Shown here piece after piece: positions 7,901-13,640 of a DNA stretch of 17,753 bases. Position numbers and translations under genes: made by a program. The DNA comes from Baffinella frigidus (taxonomy: Eukaryota > Cryptophyceae > Cryptomonadales > Baffinellaceae). Location: positions 380,058 to 397,810 of the forward strand of contig MU646367.1 of assembly GCA_026770585.1 (NCBI GenBank), given 5' to 3'. The notes under the pieces were generated by a model that ran no database searches, had not been told where the DNA came from, and saw nothing but the letters and a program-made list of their open reading frames with translations. Positions within the stretch are counted from its first letter, which is position 1. Each line of letters begins with the position of its first letter.

Positions 7901-8385
7901 GCGTATGCCATCGAAAGATTGAAGGGACAACTGACCTTGGGGTGCGAAAGCACGGTCGACATGTACTCTGCGACCGGGATCGGCCCTAGCTTCATCTGTT
8001 GCTTCAGCACGTCAACCAGAGGCGTCTTGCGTTCCTTTTCCACCGCCACGACCTCAGGCCGCTGCTGCGCCCCACACGCCTCCCCATCGCCCAGAACCTG
8101 TGCCTGTTCGCGCATCGACTTCTCCTTCAGCGCAACCCTGGCCGCTTCAACGATCTCCTGCTTCCCCCCTGTCGTCTCGCGCAGCGTCGCCTGCGCGAGC
8201 AGCCGGTTCCGCAGCACCTGGTCCATCGAATCCAGTTCCTCTCCCGCCATCTTCTCCCCAGGAGGGGGAAACTCTCTGATCGGCTTCCCCGGACCACCAA
8301 CTAATTGCGATGAGAAGCTTCTGCGCCATGGCGCCGCCCTGCTACGCGCTGCCAATAGCCCAACAGCTCGGCTCGCTGGCAACAT
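1975..8385 (-). CDS. NDUFAF7: NDUFAF7/MidA: mitochondrial protein arginine methyltransferase, complex I assembly factor (12 exons)
   Basis: Exons in transcript order: 8385-7936, 7839-7753, 7650-7600, 7158-7045, 6161-6096, 5694-5617, 5175-5101, 4546-4454, 4177-4112, 3691-3558, 3065-2621, 2157-1975 (TAG). They join without frame breaks into about 613 residues. Residues 1-27 are Arg/Ala/Ser-rich without acids, as in a mitochondrial presequence. Family landmarks follow in order: VAEYM, GEKGDFTTAPEISQIFGE (161-178), the SAM-binding loop ELGPGRG (201-207), VETSPSLQ, GQEFLDCLPV (usually xHEFFDALPV), RYVLSPGPT, GAALFIDYGH (to 390), TAHVDF (419-424), GPISQ and a C-terminal QYERLCSPEAMGELFKV. Human NDUFAF7 symmetrically dimethylates an arginine of NDUFS2 early in complex I assembly; the same role here is inferred. 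The protein is longer than the human one (441 residues), owing to an N-terminal extension and a Gly/Ala/Pro-rich insert near 443-533. Weakest joins: the phase-2 junction of exons 10/11 and the uninterrupted exon 11. Confidence 0.9.
2369..2439. repeat. Perfect 16-bp inverted repeat in NDUFAF7 intron 11
   Basis: TACAGGGGTTACTCGA at 2369-2384 is exactly complementary to TCGAGTAACCCCTGTA at 2424-2439, with a 39-base loop that includes a weaker AGTTCAGGA/TTCCTGG pairing. It would form a stable hairpin in pre-mRNA. It may be a short MITE remnant; I could not define a target-site duplication. Confidence 0.85.
2487..2603 (-). repeat. Telomere-like repeats at the 5' end of NDUFAF7 intron 11
   Basis: TTTAGGG, TTTATGG and TTCAGGG units on the + strand read as CCCTAAA-type units in the NDUFAF7 sense. 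They start about 17 bases downstream of the donor at 2620/2619. Confidence 0.85.
3786..3823 (-). repeat. Duplicated copy of the exon 10 acceptor and exon start, inside intron 9 of NDUFAF7
   Basis: In the NDUFAF7 sense this segment reads GGCAG|GTGAGCCCCGACGCG and then TAAGCGTACGCGACAGAAG. The genuine exon 10 boundary (3697-3659) reads the same to GACGCG and then TGCTCGTACGCGACCGAAG. The copy therefore has a complete 3' splice site but an in-frame TAA (3801-3799) six codons in. It lies about 125 bp upstream of the true exon, with weaker similarity continuing further. I treat it as a pseudoexon. Confidence 0.8.
3823..3899 (-). repeat. Telomere-like repeats in NDUFAF7 intron 9
   Basis: GGGGTTTGGGGG, GGTTTAGGG and GTGTTTAGG units on the + strand; CCCTAAA in the transcript sense. 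They lie immediately upstream, in the sense direction, of the duplicated exon 10 acceptor. Confidence 0.85.
4353..4425 (-). repeat. Telomere-like repeats in NDUFAF7 intron 8
   Basis: A short degenerate run of TTTAGGG, TTCAGGG and GGGTTAGGG units, interrupted by unrelated sequence, near the donor side of intron 4178-4453. The transcript sense is CCCTAAA. Confidence 0.75.
4610..4677. repeat. Perfect 14-bp inverted repeat in NDUFAF7 intron 7
   Basis: CATGAATTGTATTG (4610-4623) pairs exactly with CAATACAATTCATG (4664-4677) around an AT-rich 40-base spacer. TTTATACCCATAA occurs just outside the left arm and again inside the spacer. It is strikingly AT-rich against its GC-rich surroundings and may be a small MITE. 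Confidence 0.8.
4930..5113 (-). repeat. Tandem array overlapping the exon 7 donor of NDUFAF7, with decoy 5' splice sites
   Basis: On the + strand, five to six diverged units of 26-36 bp share TAAGAGGCAAC, GCAGACCTT and TCCCCAACCC. The last unit runs into exon 7, whose end (5101) is part of the repeat. In the sense direction the real junction TCACTGACAAG|GTCTG is duplicated exactly for 16 nt 57 bases into the intron, with the decoy GT at 5043/5042. Further AAGGTGTGCA and AAGGTCTTGCA versions follow. Use of the exact decoy would add 57 nt containing an in-frame TGA. Confidence 0.75.
5190..5362 (-). repeat. Telomere-like repeats in NDUFAF7 intron 6
   Basis: About 170 bp of TTTAGGG units with GGGTTAGGG, GGTTGAGGG and TTCAGGG variants. 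They end about 15 bp from the exon 7 acceptor at 5176-5178. C-rich in the transcript sense. Confidence 0.92.
5410..5534. mobile_element. 125-bp MITE-like palindromic element in NDUFAF7 intron 6, flanked by TA
   Basis: The outer arms start TCCGGGAACAAGTATTTT (from 5410) and end with the exact complement at 5534, about 30 bp each. An inner pair, GAAAATTACTACACAA against TTGTGTGGTAATTTTC, has one mismatch. TA occurs at 5408-5409 and 5535-5536, as expected for the TA duplication of Tc1/mariner-type elements. There is no coding capacity. Terminal inverted repeats, TA flanks, small size and AT-richness support a non-autonomous DNA transposon; the superfamily is inferred from the TA alone. Confidence 0.8.
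5967..6069. repeat. ~103-bp imperfect palindrome in NDUFAF7 intron 5
   Basis: GGACCAAATC (5967-5976) pairs with GATTTGGTCC (6060-6069). Inside, GCGCCAATTCCTCGG and GTGGCAC pair with CCGAGGAAATGGCTCC and GTGCC. The imperfect arms are about 44 bp around a 14-base loop. It could be a MITE or simply an RNA hairpin. No target duplication was identified. Confidence 0.7.
6197..6303. repeat. Imperfect ~29-bp inverted repeat in NDUFAF7 intron 4
   Basis: TTTTTGCAAAAGTTAACCC (6198-6216) with its continuation CCATAGGAAC pairs imperfectly with GTTTCCATGAGGGTTGACTTTGGCAAA on the far side of a roughly 50-base spacer. Several mismatches indicate age. Confidence 0.65.
6319..6405. repeat. Three tandem ~31-bp units in NDUFAF7 intron 4
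   Basis: The pattern CACTTCCCCCATGCTCACT followed by C(C)CCGATC occurs about three times with small changes (CCGAATGCTCACTTG, CCCATGTTCACGCTC). Confidence 0.7.
6447..7018 (-). repeat. Longest intronic telomere-like tract (~570 bp), NDUFAF7 intron 4
   Basis: TTTAGGG units with TTCAGGG, GGTTGAGGG, TTCGGGG and TTTGGGG variants run almost to the exon 4 donor at 7044/7043. Regular TTTAGGG occurs only around 6550-6660; the rest is heavily diverged. The transcript sense is C-rich. Confidence 0.9.
7416..7495. repeat. GCTGATAT motif repeats in NDUFAF7 intron 3
   Basis: GCTGATAT or GCTGATAC occurs four times within about 80 bp (first at 7416), at irregular spacing. No function is suggested by the sequence. 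Confidence 0.6.
7534..7600 (-). repeat. 33-bp tandem duplication beginning at the exon 3 donor of NDUFAF7
   Basis: In the sense direction the intron begins GTTGCGACCAACCACGCC followed by a C-rich stretch and CCCTGGC. It then repeats as GTTGAGGCCAACCACGCC, C-rich stretch and CCCTGGC. The first copy starts exactly at the donor GT (7599/7598). Confidence 0.75.
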
Positions 8386-8560
8386 TTCTTCTTTTTATCG
8401 GGACTGTCAAAATCCGGGATTTCGGGAGGAGGAAAAGAAACAGGTTATTTAGCAGGAAATCCAAAAATGGCTCCAATGCAACGGAGAGGGTGTGTGGCTT
8501 AGGCACCACAGCGTTTCGGTCCATCGGACCAAGAAACGTTCGTGCTGCTGTATGACGTTC
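8386..8560 (-). promoter_or_regulatory. Presumed NDUFAF7 5' UTR/promoter region
   Basis: This is the sequence directly upstream of the NDUFAF7 start codon, which has G at -3 in its context. It contains ATAACCTGT in the NDUFAF7 sense (8448-8440), a motif also found three times upstream of the coiled-coil gene. It also has a hairpin, CGTTTC..GGTCC at 8512-8522 against GGACC..GAAACG at 8526-8538. No convincing TATA box is seen. The limits are inferred from the start codon and from the first dispersed repeat. Confidence 0.4.
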
Positions 8561-8573
8561 ATTAAAGCTCCAT

Positions 8574-8604
8574 AAGCTCCATAAGCTCCATAGGCAGGGG
8601 CCCC
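8574..8604 (+). repeat. ATAAGCTCC 9-bp tandem repeat
   Basis: AAAGCTCC is followed by two exact ATAAGCTCC units and ATAGG. Like the AAAGGACCT tails nearby, the unit is 9 bp and follows an ATTAAA motif, so it may be the 3' tail of another retroposon family whose body I cannot delimit. Confidence 0.6.
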
Positions 8605-8679
8605 ACGCAACGGGGTGCTCTGCGGGGGAAAACCAAGGAGGGGGACGCAAATGTGGACCGCTCCTTGGTGGATCCCCCC

Positions 8680-8810
8680 ACATGGGTAGTGGCAGTTTCT
8701 TGAGTAGGAAAACTCTGGTGCAGTTCCCAGACTTTTTCCTAATCTCGCCTCAATTCTTGCACCGTGCAATTCACTTTCGAATAAAGTCAACAAGTGTCAA
8801 CAAGTGTCTG
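8680..8810 (+). repeat. Dispersed repeat C, copy 1
   Basis: ATGGGTAGTGGCAGTTTCTT through CACTTTCGAATAAAGTCAA matches 9090-9210 over about 120 bp at roughly 85% identity by eye. It ends in AATAAAGTCAACAAGTGTCAA, a short direct repeat resembling a retroposon tail. On the - strand both copies have an open frame beginning TLFESE(L/M)HGAR, but many differences are non-synonymous, so I do not call a gene. Confidence 0.75.
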
Positions 8811-8816
8811 CGTACC

Positions 8817-9035
8817 AAGGCTGACTTGGGTTCGGTGTGGCGCGTTCCTCTTTGGGACCTTCACCCACCCCAAGAGAACCACCCTGTATCCCCTCCTCAC
8901 GAGCCTCTGCACTGGAGCGCTAAACGCGATCCGAGAGCAAAAATGCTTTCTCTGCAGTCCTTTCTACGGAAGGGCGTGTCGTTGGCATATGTTGGAAGAA
9001 ATTAAAACCTAAAGGACCTAAAGGACCTAAAGGGG
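8817..9035 (+). mobile_element. Retroposon-like repeat A, copy 1, 5'-truncated, with (AAAGGACCT)n tail
   Basis: It starts at AGGCTGACTTGGGTTCGGTG and includes CTGTATCCCCTCCTCACGAG, AAACGCGATCCGA, AAAAATGCTTTCTCTGCAG and ACGGAAGGGCGTGTCGTTGG. It ends TTGGAAGAAATTAAAACC followed by three TAAAGGACC-type units. Variable 5' ends, a constant 3' end and a short-repeat tail are typical of SINE- or LINE-derived copies. No reverse transcriptase is present. Confidence 0.75.
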
Positions 9036-9082
9036 AGCCATCGGGGGACTGGGCTTCCTTATGGATTTCTGCCTCTGATGGA

Positions 9083-9210
9083 CTTTCCCGATATGGGTAG
9101 TGGCAGTTTCTTGGGTAGGAAAATGCTAGTGCATTTCCCAGATATTTTTCTATCCTCGCCTCATTTCTTGCACCGTGCATTTCACTTTCGAATAAAGTCA
9201 AGAAGTGTGT
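9083..9210 (+). repeat. Dispersed repeat C, copy 2
   Basis: Direct repeat of 8680-8810. It ends AATAAAGTCAAGAAGTGTGT, a variant of the copy 1 tail. The order C then A occurs twice in this region (C1-A1, C2-A2). Confidence 0.75.
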
Positions 9211-9494
9211 GTCAAGAACTAGCCTCCGACTTTTCTGCCCCAGCTTACTTCAAAAAACTTTCTCTCGCAAAGTTGTACGCCTTAAAAATCTGAGCATCTT
9301 TGTTGGAACAAGGTTTTGGCGAGGAGGGGGGGAAGGGTGTGCAAAACCAGATGCGGTGGTTTTGGGGGAGTCATATTTTGAGTATGTTTTCTGGCCTCTG
9401 ATGCCCCAGATTGATCGAGCAGATTGGAAGAGGACCTCTTGAGGATTCCAGAACCGTCGAGAGTGAAATGAGCCCAGGGGGTCGAAGTGAAATT
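9211..9494. other. Unassigned intergenic DNA
   Basis: No repeat match within the window and no convincing coding frame. Short open frames exist on both strands but lack recognisable motifs. Confidence 0.5.
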
Positions 9495-9830
9495 TACTGG
9501 AGTCCTTACATTGGGGGAAACCCCTAGACAACTACAATTTTTTTCTTTCACCTTTGGTGTCTGACTGATTTCTCCTCACCCCCCCAAACAATCCCTCTCA
9601 CCTTGTGGGGTATCCGCGAGCATGGGAACCAGTTGGTATACCTTTATTCGCTCCAAGAGAACCAACCTGTATCCCCTCTTCACGAGCCTTTGCACTGGAG
9701 AGCTAAACGCGATCCGAAAGCAAAAATGCTTTCTCTGCAGATCCCTTTTACGGAACGGCGTGTCGTTGGGCTATGTTGGGAGAAATTAAAACCTTAAGGG
9801 CCTTAAGGACCGTGTACCTAAAGGCCCAAC
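9495..9830 (+). mobile_element. Retroposon-like repeat A, copy 2, with internal deletion
   Basis: The 5' part (ACATTGGGGGAAACC, CTTTGGTGTCTGACTGATTTC, CTCACCTTGTGGGGTATCCG) matches the reverse strand of 14580-14965 and 15060-15420. The segment holding TTTTATAC and ACTTGGGTTCGGTG is deleted. The sequence resumes at CCAGTTGGTATACC and continues to the shared 3' end TGTTGGGAGAAATTAAAACC with a degenerate AAGGACC tail. Confidence 0.75.
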
Positions 9831-9895
9831 TGCAGGATACGTTCCGGTGTCCGTCTATGGTGGGAGTTAAAAAAACCTGAAGGACCCAAGGACCA
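9831..9895 (+). mobile_element. Repeat D fragment following the tail of A copy 2
   Basis: TTCCGGTGTCCGTCTATGGT, GGGAGTTAAAAAAACC and an AAGGACC tail match the reverse complement of 12573-12668 and 13371-13470. It directly follows the tail of the previous A copy. Confidence 0.65.
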
Positions 9896-10217
9896 AGGAG
9901 CTAGTCTCAGGCCTGACCCAGCCCTTCCGGCCCTATTCCGCCGCCTCTTTCTGCTCCCCATCTCGGCCAGCCACACCGTAAACTCTCTCCCCTAAACAGG
10001 CTTGTTCGTGAAAGCTCGGGTGACACGAGTCGCTGCTCGCGAGCAGCGCTCCTGCTGGCAATACGCCAAGCCGTTGGAGGCATGCAAGCAAGATGCTCTA
10101 GAGATGCAAGCTCTCGGAGAGGACAACCCTTGATCGAAGGCGGGCGCTGGCAACCCCGTGAGCGGTTTCCACGGTTTCGCGGTCTTACGCGTGCCCGCCT
10201 CCTCCAGGTGCATCGTA
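9896..10217. other. Intergenic DNA without recognised features
   Basis: A 73-residue frame on the - strand (10213-9992) shows no recognisable motif, splice context or repeat. I do not call it a gene. Confidence 0.45.
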
Positions 10218-10556
10218 GTTAGGGTTTGGGGTTCAACTCTAAACCCTACACCCTAAACCCTAAACTCTAAACGCTGAACCATAACTCTTTCGAACCCAAA
10301 AACCTAATCTCTAAACCTTGATGATCTCATGAACCGTAACTCTCAACACATAGTCGTATGCAGACGAACTATAAACCAAACTCGAAAGTGCAAACCAGCC
10401 TGCAAACTGCAACCCTAACAATAAGCTTCAACCTTGATTCTAAAACCTTTCCCGTCTCAAACAACCTTAAACCCTGAACGCTAAACCCTACACCATCAAC
10501 CCTAAGCCCCAAACCCTGAACACTGAAAACTGAACCCAAACCCCAAAAATAAACCC
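10218..10556 (+). repeat. Intergenic telomere-like tract, CCCTAAA orientation
   Basis: Degenerate CCCTAAA, CTCTAAA and CCTGAA units on the + strand, badly decayed in the middle (10300-10440). It ends in AAACCCAATT at about 10556, where the orientation flips. Confidence 0.85.
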
Positions 10557-10560
10557 AATT

Positions 10561-10703
10561 GGGGGTTTAGGGTTTAGGATTTAGGGTTTAGGGTTTGGGG
10601 TTTAGGGTCAGGGCGCAGGGTTTAGGGTTTAGGGTTTAGGGTTTAGGGTTAAGGGTTTAAGTGTCAGGCTTGATGGTTTAGGGTTCATGGTTCAGTAGTT
10701 TGG
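10561..10703 (-). repeat. Intergenic telomere-like tract, TTTAGGG orientation
   Basis: Begins GGGGGTTTAGGGTTTAGGA directly after the C-rich tract, with a better preserved run of TTTAGGG at 10617-10650. Confidence 0.88.
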
Positions 10704-10734
10704 CCGACGAGAACCCATCAGCAAGTCTCAGCAC

Positions 10735-11020
10735 TACCAGTTTTTGGTTAAAAACTGAAACTGGCTGGGGTGTGGGTACCAGTTTTTTAACCAGTTTTTA
10801 AGGTCAAAATTATTTTTTTCCATCCACGAACGGGGCGCAAATGGCCGTAGTTCAGTGAAATGTTGGCTATTTGTATCATGTTCAAATCTTCGGACTCTCC
10901 GTAGGACACTCTTACCAACTTTGTCCCCAGGTTTCATGTCAAAATTCAAAATTCACTCAGGACGACTCAGGATTCAGTGAGAACAACTCAGAATTCACTC
11001 AGAACGACTCAGGATTCCAT
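10735..11020. repeat. Cluster of AAAAACTGG inverted motifs and ACTCAGGATTCA repeats
   Basis: CCAGTTTTTGGTTAAAAACTG (10738 onwards) and ACCAGTTTTTTAACCAGTTTT form local inverted and direct motifs. At 10953-11017, ACTCAGGATTC or ACTCAGAATTC recurs about four times. Related motifs recur at 11650-11800. Confidence 0.55.
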
Positions 11021-11054
11021 CAACTCGACTTGGTTTTGTAAAAGTGTGTATTGT

Positions 11055-11192
11055 GTTTAGTGGTGCGGGTTGAGGGTTGATGGCTGGACATTTTGGGTTT
11101 AGTGTTTAGGGTTTGGGGTTTAGGGTTGAGAGTTTAGCGTGGAGGGTTTAGGGTTTAGGGTTCAGGGTTCAAGGTTTAAGGTTTAGTTTCCA
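11055..11192 (-). repeat. Intergenic telomere-like tract, TTTAGGG orientation
   Basis: TTTAGGG units with GGTTGAGGG and TTCAGGG variants, moderately degenerate. Confidence 0.82.
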
Positions 11193-11833
11193 GGGCATTT
11201 TTCTTTGGTAGGGGGTTTCAGTTTTAGGTCTTTATGATGGCATCCTGAGTCTCCCTGTTTTCGTTCCTTCTGTCAGAATCCTGACGCACTTTGTCCCCCC
11301 AATTCACTCTCCTTTGCCCTGGGTAATAACTGGTCAAAAAATAAAAATAAATCAAAAAAGAAAAAGAAAAAAGAACTGGACCTAAAGGACCTGCAATCGA
11401 GGGCCAGATAAAAATTGGGTGCCTAGCTCAGTGGGGGGTGGGGCGGTCCTGCATGTCATTAGTGCGTTGAGGAGCACGTCTCAAGGCGCACTTAATGAAG
11501 CATGTGTCGGCGGCGCCGCGGCATGGCGCCATGGCGCCAACGTGCCCTCCCTTCTCCATCCCATATCACAAGGGATCAATTTCGATGTGCTTTTTTTCAG
11601 GAAAAAGGATGGTCTGGCCCTGCGGACAGTGACGTGTCGTCCATTTCGGTTGATTCACTCAGAGGGTCTCAGGATTCACTCAGAGAGACTCTCGAGAGAG
11701 TTTACAAGTACCTTGTGCAGTAAAACACCCTTTCCCGCTAAAAACTGGGAGTTTTTACTAAAAACTGCCAGTTTTATGGGTTGCCGAGCCTAAAAACTTA
11801 TGGGTCGCCTTCACCTTGACTTTTCGGCCACAC
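11193..11833. other. Intergenic DNA with decayed repeats
   Basis: Contains an A-rich stretch (11336-11375), one isolated GGACCTAAAGGACC tail unit at 11378-11393 and GATTCACTCAGAG repeats at 11652-11690. AAAAACTGG-type motifs occur at 11738-11775. A 124-residue + strand frame at 11419-11793 runs through these repeats and looks non-coding. Confidence 0.5.
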
Positions 11834-12430
11834 TATGGTTCAGGGTGTGGGATTTAGGATGTAGGGTTCAGGGTTTAGGATTTAGTTACTGTTCAGGGTT
11901 AAGGGTTTTGGGGTAGGAGTTCAGGATTGAGGGTTCAGGCTGAATGGTGCAGGTGGAAGAGTTCGGATTTTAAAGTTTGGAGTGTTGGGTTTAGGTTGCA
12001 GGGTTTGTGGTTTGGGGTTTGAGATTTAGGGCTCTGTGTTGAGGTTTTATGGTTCAGGTTTGAGGGTTTATGGTTTAGAGTTGAGGATTTAAGATTGAGG
12101 GCTTAGTTTTGGGGTTCAGGGTTTAGGGTATAGGATTAAGGTTTTCGGGTTTAGGGATGAGGTTTGAGGGTTTAGGGTTTAGGTTTGAGGGTTCAGGGTT
12201 CAGGATTCATTGTTTGTTTTTGAGGGTAAATGTAATCAAAATGGTTCAGGGGTTAAGGTTCACGTGTTTGTTTTTGGGTTTGGAAGTTTGGGGTTTAGGG
12301 ATTAGGGTTAAGGCTGCAGGGCTTGGGTTGTGGAGTTTAGGGGTAAGGGTTTAGTGTTCATGGTTTTCAGGTTCATGGTTTATGGTTTATGGTTTTGGGT
12401 TCAGGGTTTAATATTTAGGGCTCAGTGTTT
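11834..12430 (-). repeat. Long degenerate telomere-like tract (~600 bp)
   Basis: TTTAGGG-derived units (GGTTCAGGG, GGTTTATGG, GGTTTGAGG and similar) with few exact copies. It ends next to the first - oriented repeat A fragment. Confidence 0.85.
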
Positions 12431-12432
12431 TA

Positions 12433-12530
12433 TAAAGGGTGGCTCTGTTGGGGTGCTTGAGTTGTCCCCATGAGGGACGCGCTCGTCCACACGCCAAACC
12501 CAATTCAGCATTTATGATGCTCATGGGCTC
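12433..12530 (-). mobile_element. Repeat A fragment (central and 5' part)
   Basis: GGGTGGCTCTGTTGGGGTGC matches the same segment at about 13605 and 15265. It is followed by diverged ACCAAACCCAATTCAGC and GATGCTCATGGGCTCCCAT, equivalent to CCGAACCCAAGTCAGCC and GAGGCTCATGGTATCCCAT. Confidence 0.6.
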
Positions 12531-12572
12531 CCATCAAGGGGATCTAAATGGGACAGACCGTCCCTGACCTGA

Positions 12573-12668
12573 CCCCCTTTAGGTCCTTTAGGTTCTTCGA
12601 GCTCCCAACATAGACGGACACCGGAGCTGGTTCTGCAGAAAAGCCATGCTTCGTTTCGGATCACATTC
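12573..12668 (-). mobile_element. Retroposon-like repeat D, copy 1
   Basis: On the + strand it reads CTTTAGGTCCTTTAGGTTCT, CGAGCTCCCAACATAGACGG, ACACCGGAGCTGGTTCTGC and ends near GGATCACATTCAGG. It matches 13371-13470 nearly base for base. The AGGTCCTTT tail and TCCCAACAT are shared with families A and E. Confidence 0.75.
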
Positions 12669-12775
12669 AGGCCCGGCTAAAAGGTATCCTCATCGGGCAT
12701 GTGACAGCGTATCGATATCGATTTCTGGTCAGTCCGCACACCAGGATAAAACAGGGAGTTTCTCAGAGAACTCAT

Positions 12776-12895
12776 ATTAGAATTGGAGCCGTTGGTCTGG
12801 AATTGGAGCCGTTTTATATTTCTTGGAGCCGTTTTATATTTCTGCAATTGGAGCCGTTTTATATTGGAGCCGTTCTGTATTTCTGCAAGGGATTT
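12776..12895. repeat. Tandem TTGGAGCCGTT repeats
   Basis: TTGGAGCCGTT occurs five times, with TTATATTTCTGCAA between several copies. Spacing is irregular (about 19-25 bp). The array lies between repeat D and the hairpin at 12942. Confidence 0.8.
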
Positions 12896-12941
12896 GATGG
12901 CCTCCCTGGAGCAAACACATCTTTCTAGATTACGGAACCGT

Positions 12942-13016
12942 GCGATGTCCGATTGAAAAACCGAGAATGTCAGTCTTGAGATCTTTGACATTCTCATTGT
13001 TTCGATCGGACATCGC
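12942..13016. repeat. ~31-bp inverted repeat with 13-base loop
   Basis: GCGATGTCCGATTGAAA (from 12942) through GAGAATGTCA pairs with TGACATTCTC (from 12986) through TTTCGATCGGACATCGC, with about three mismatches. Weaker pairing extends outwards (CGGAACCG against CTCCG). It is intergenic and could be a small MITE or a transcribed hairpin. The 154-residue - strand frame crossing it is rejected as a gene. Confidence 0.8.
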
Positions 13017-13139
13017 AAGCTCCGAAAATCCAGAAAACCGTTTGAACTGACTGGTGATGCAAATCCCGGAATCAAATTTGTACCACGAAAACAACAAATG
13101 GCTCCAAGTCCGACCGTCCAACACAGTTCCCATTTCCCC

Positions 13140-13207
13140 ACCTTTAGGTCCTTGAGGTTTAATTTCTCCCAACATGGCCCAACGACACGCCCTTCCTTAG
13201 AAAGGAT
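13140..13207 (-). mobile_element. Severely 5'-truncated repeat A fragment
   Basis: Tail CCTTTAGGTCCTTGAGG, then TTAATTTCTCCCAACATGG, CCCAACGACACGCCCTTCC and TAGAAAGGATC. Only the 3' end of the A consensus is present. Confidence 0.75.
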
Positions 13208-13215
13208 CTATTGAA

Positions 13216-13370
13216 CCTTTAGGTCCTTCAGGTTTTGAATGCTCCCAACATTCTGGGGATATTACCCCATAGGATGACCAGAGTGACTTTACACAGGTCA
13301 CGTCCACTACTAGGACATATAGGAGCACCAGCGGTTCCCTGCCGCAGAAACATAGCCCAACGACACTTAA
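13216..13370 (-). mobile_element. Retroposon-like repeat E (single copy seen)
   Basis: It has the shared 3' end (CCTTTAGGTCCTTCAGGTTT, TGAATGCTCCCAACATTC) but an unrelated body (GGGATATTACCCCATAGG...CACAGGTCACGTCC). Its far end again shows AGAAACATAGCCCAACGACAC, similar to A. Confidence 0.55.
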
Positions 13371-13470
13371 AAGGTCTTTTAGGTCCTTTAGGTTCTTCGA
13401 GCTCCCAACATAGGCGGACACCGGAACTGGTTCTGCAGAAAAGCCATGCTACCTTTCGGATCACATTCAA
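13371..13470 (-). mobile_element. Retroposon-like repeat D, copy 2
   Basis: Near-identical to 12573-12668, with TAGGCGG for TAGACGG and GGAACTGG for GGAGCTGG among few differences. It abuts repeat E on one side and A copy 3 on the other, joined by AGGTCCTTT tail units. Confidence 0.78.
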
Positions 13471-13640
13471 GGTCCTTTAGGTTTTAATTTCTCCCAACAT
13501 ATGCCAACGACACGCCCTTCCGTAGAAAGGACTGCAGAGAAAGCATTTTTGCTTTCGGATCGCGTTTCGCTCTCCAGTGCAGAGGCTCGTGAAGAGGGGA
13601 TACAGGGTGGCTCTGTTGGGGTGCTTGAGTTGATTACTGA
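13471..13640 (-). mobile_element. Retroposon-like repeat A, copy 3, 5'-truncated
   Basis: Tail GGTCCTTTAGG, AATTTCTCCCAACATATG, ACTGCAGAGAAAGCATTTTT, GCTTTCGGATCGCGTTT, CAGAGGCTCGTGAAGAGGGG and GGCTCTGTTGGGGTGCTTGA, where it stops. Confidence 0.78.

Noticed and set aside
8449-9201. Two - strand frames with similar starts (TLFESE-HGAR)
   Set aside because: They are the reverse strand of the two C repeats. About a third of aligned residues differ, which argues against coding constraint.
10218-12430. A true chromosome end or recent telomere fusion
   Set aside because: The repeats are highly degenerate, occur in both orientations, are interrupted by retroposons and lie between ordinary genes.
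12776-12895. CRISPR-like array
   Set aside because: Repeats are only 11 bp, spacers are similar to each other, and the context is eukaryotic.
12677-13141. 154-residue open frame on the - strand
   Set aside because: It runs through the TTGGAGCC tandem array and the 12942-13016 hairpin, with no recognisable motif.
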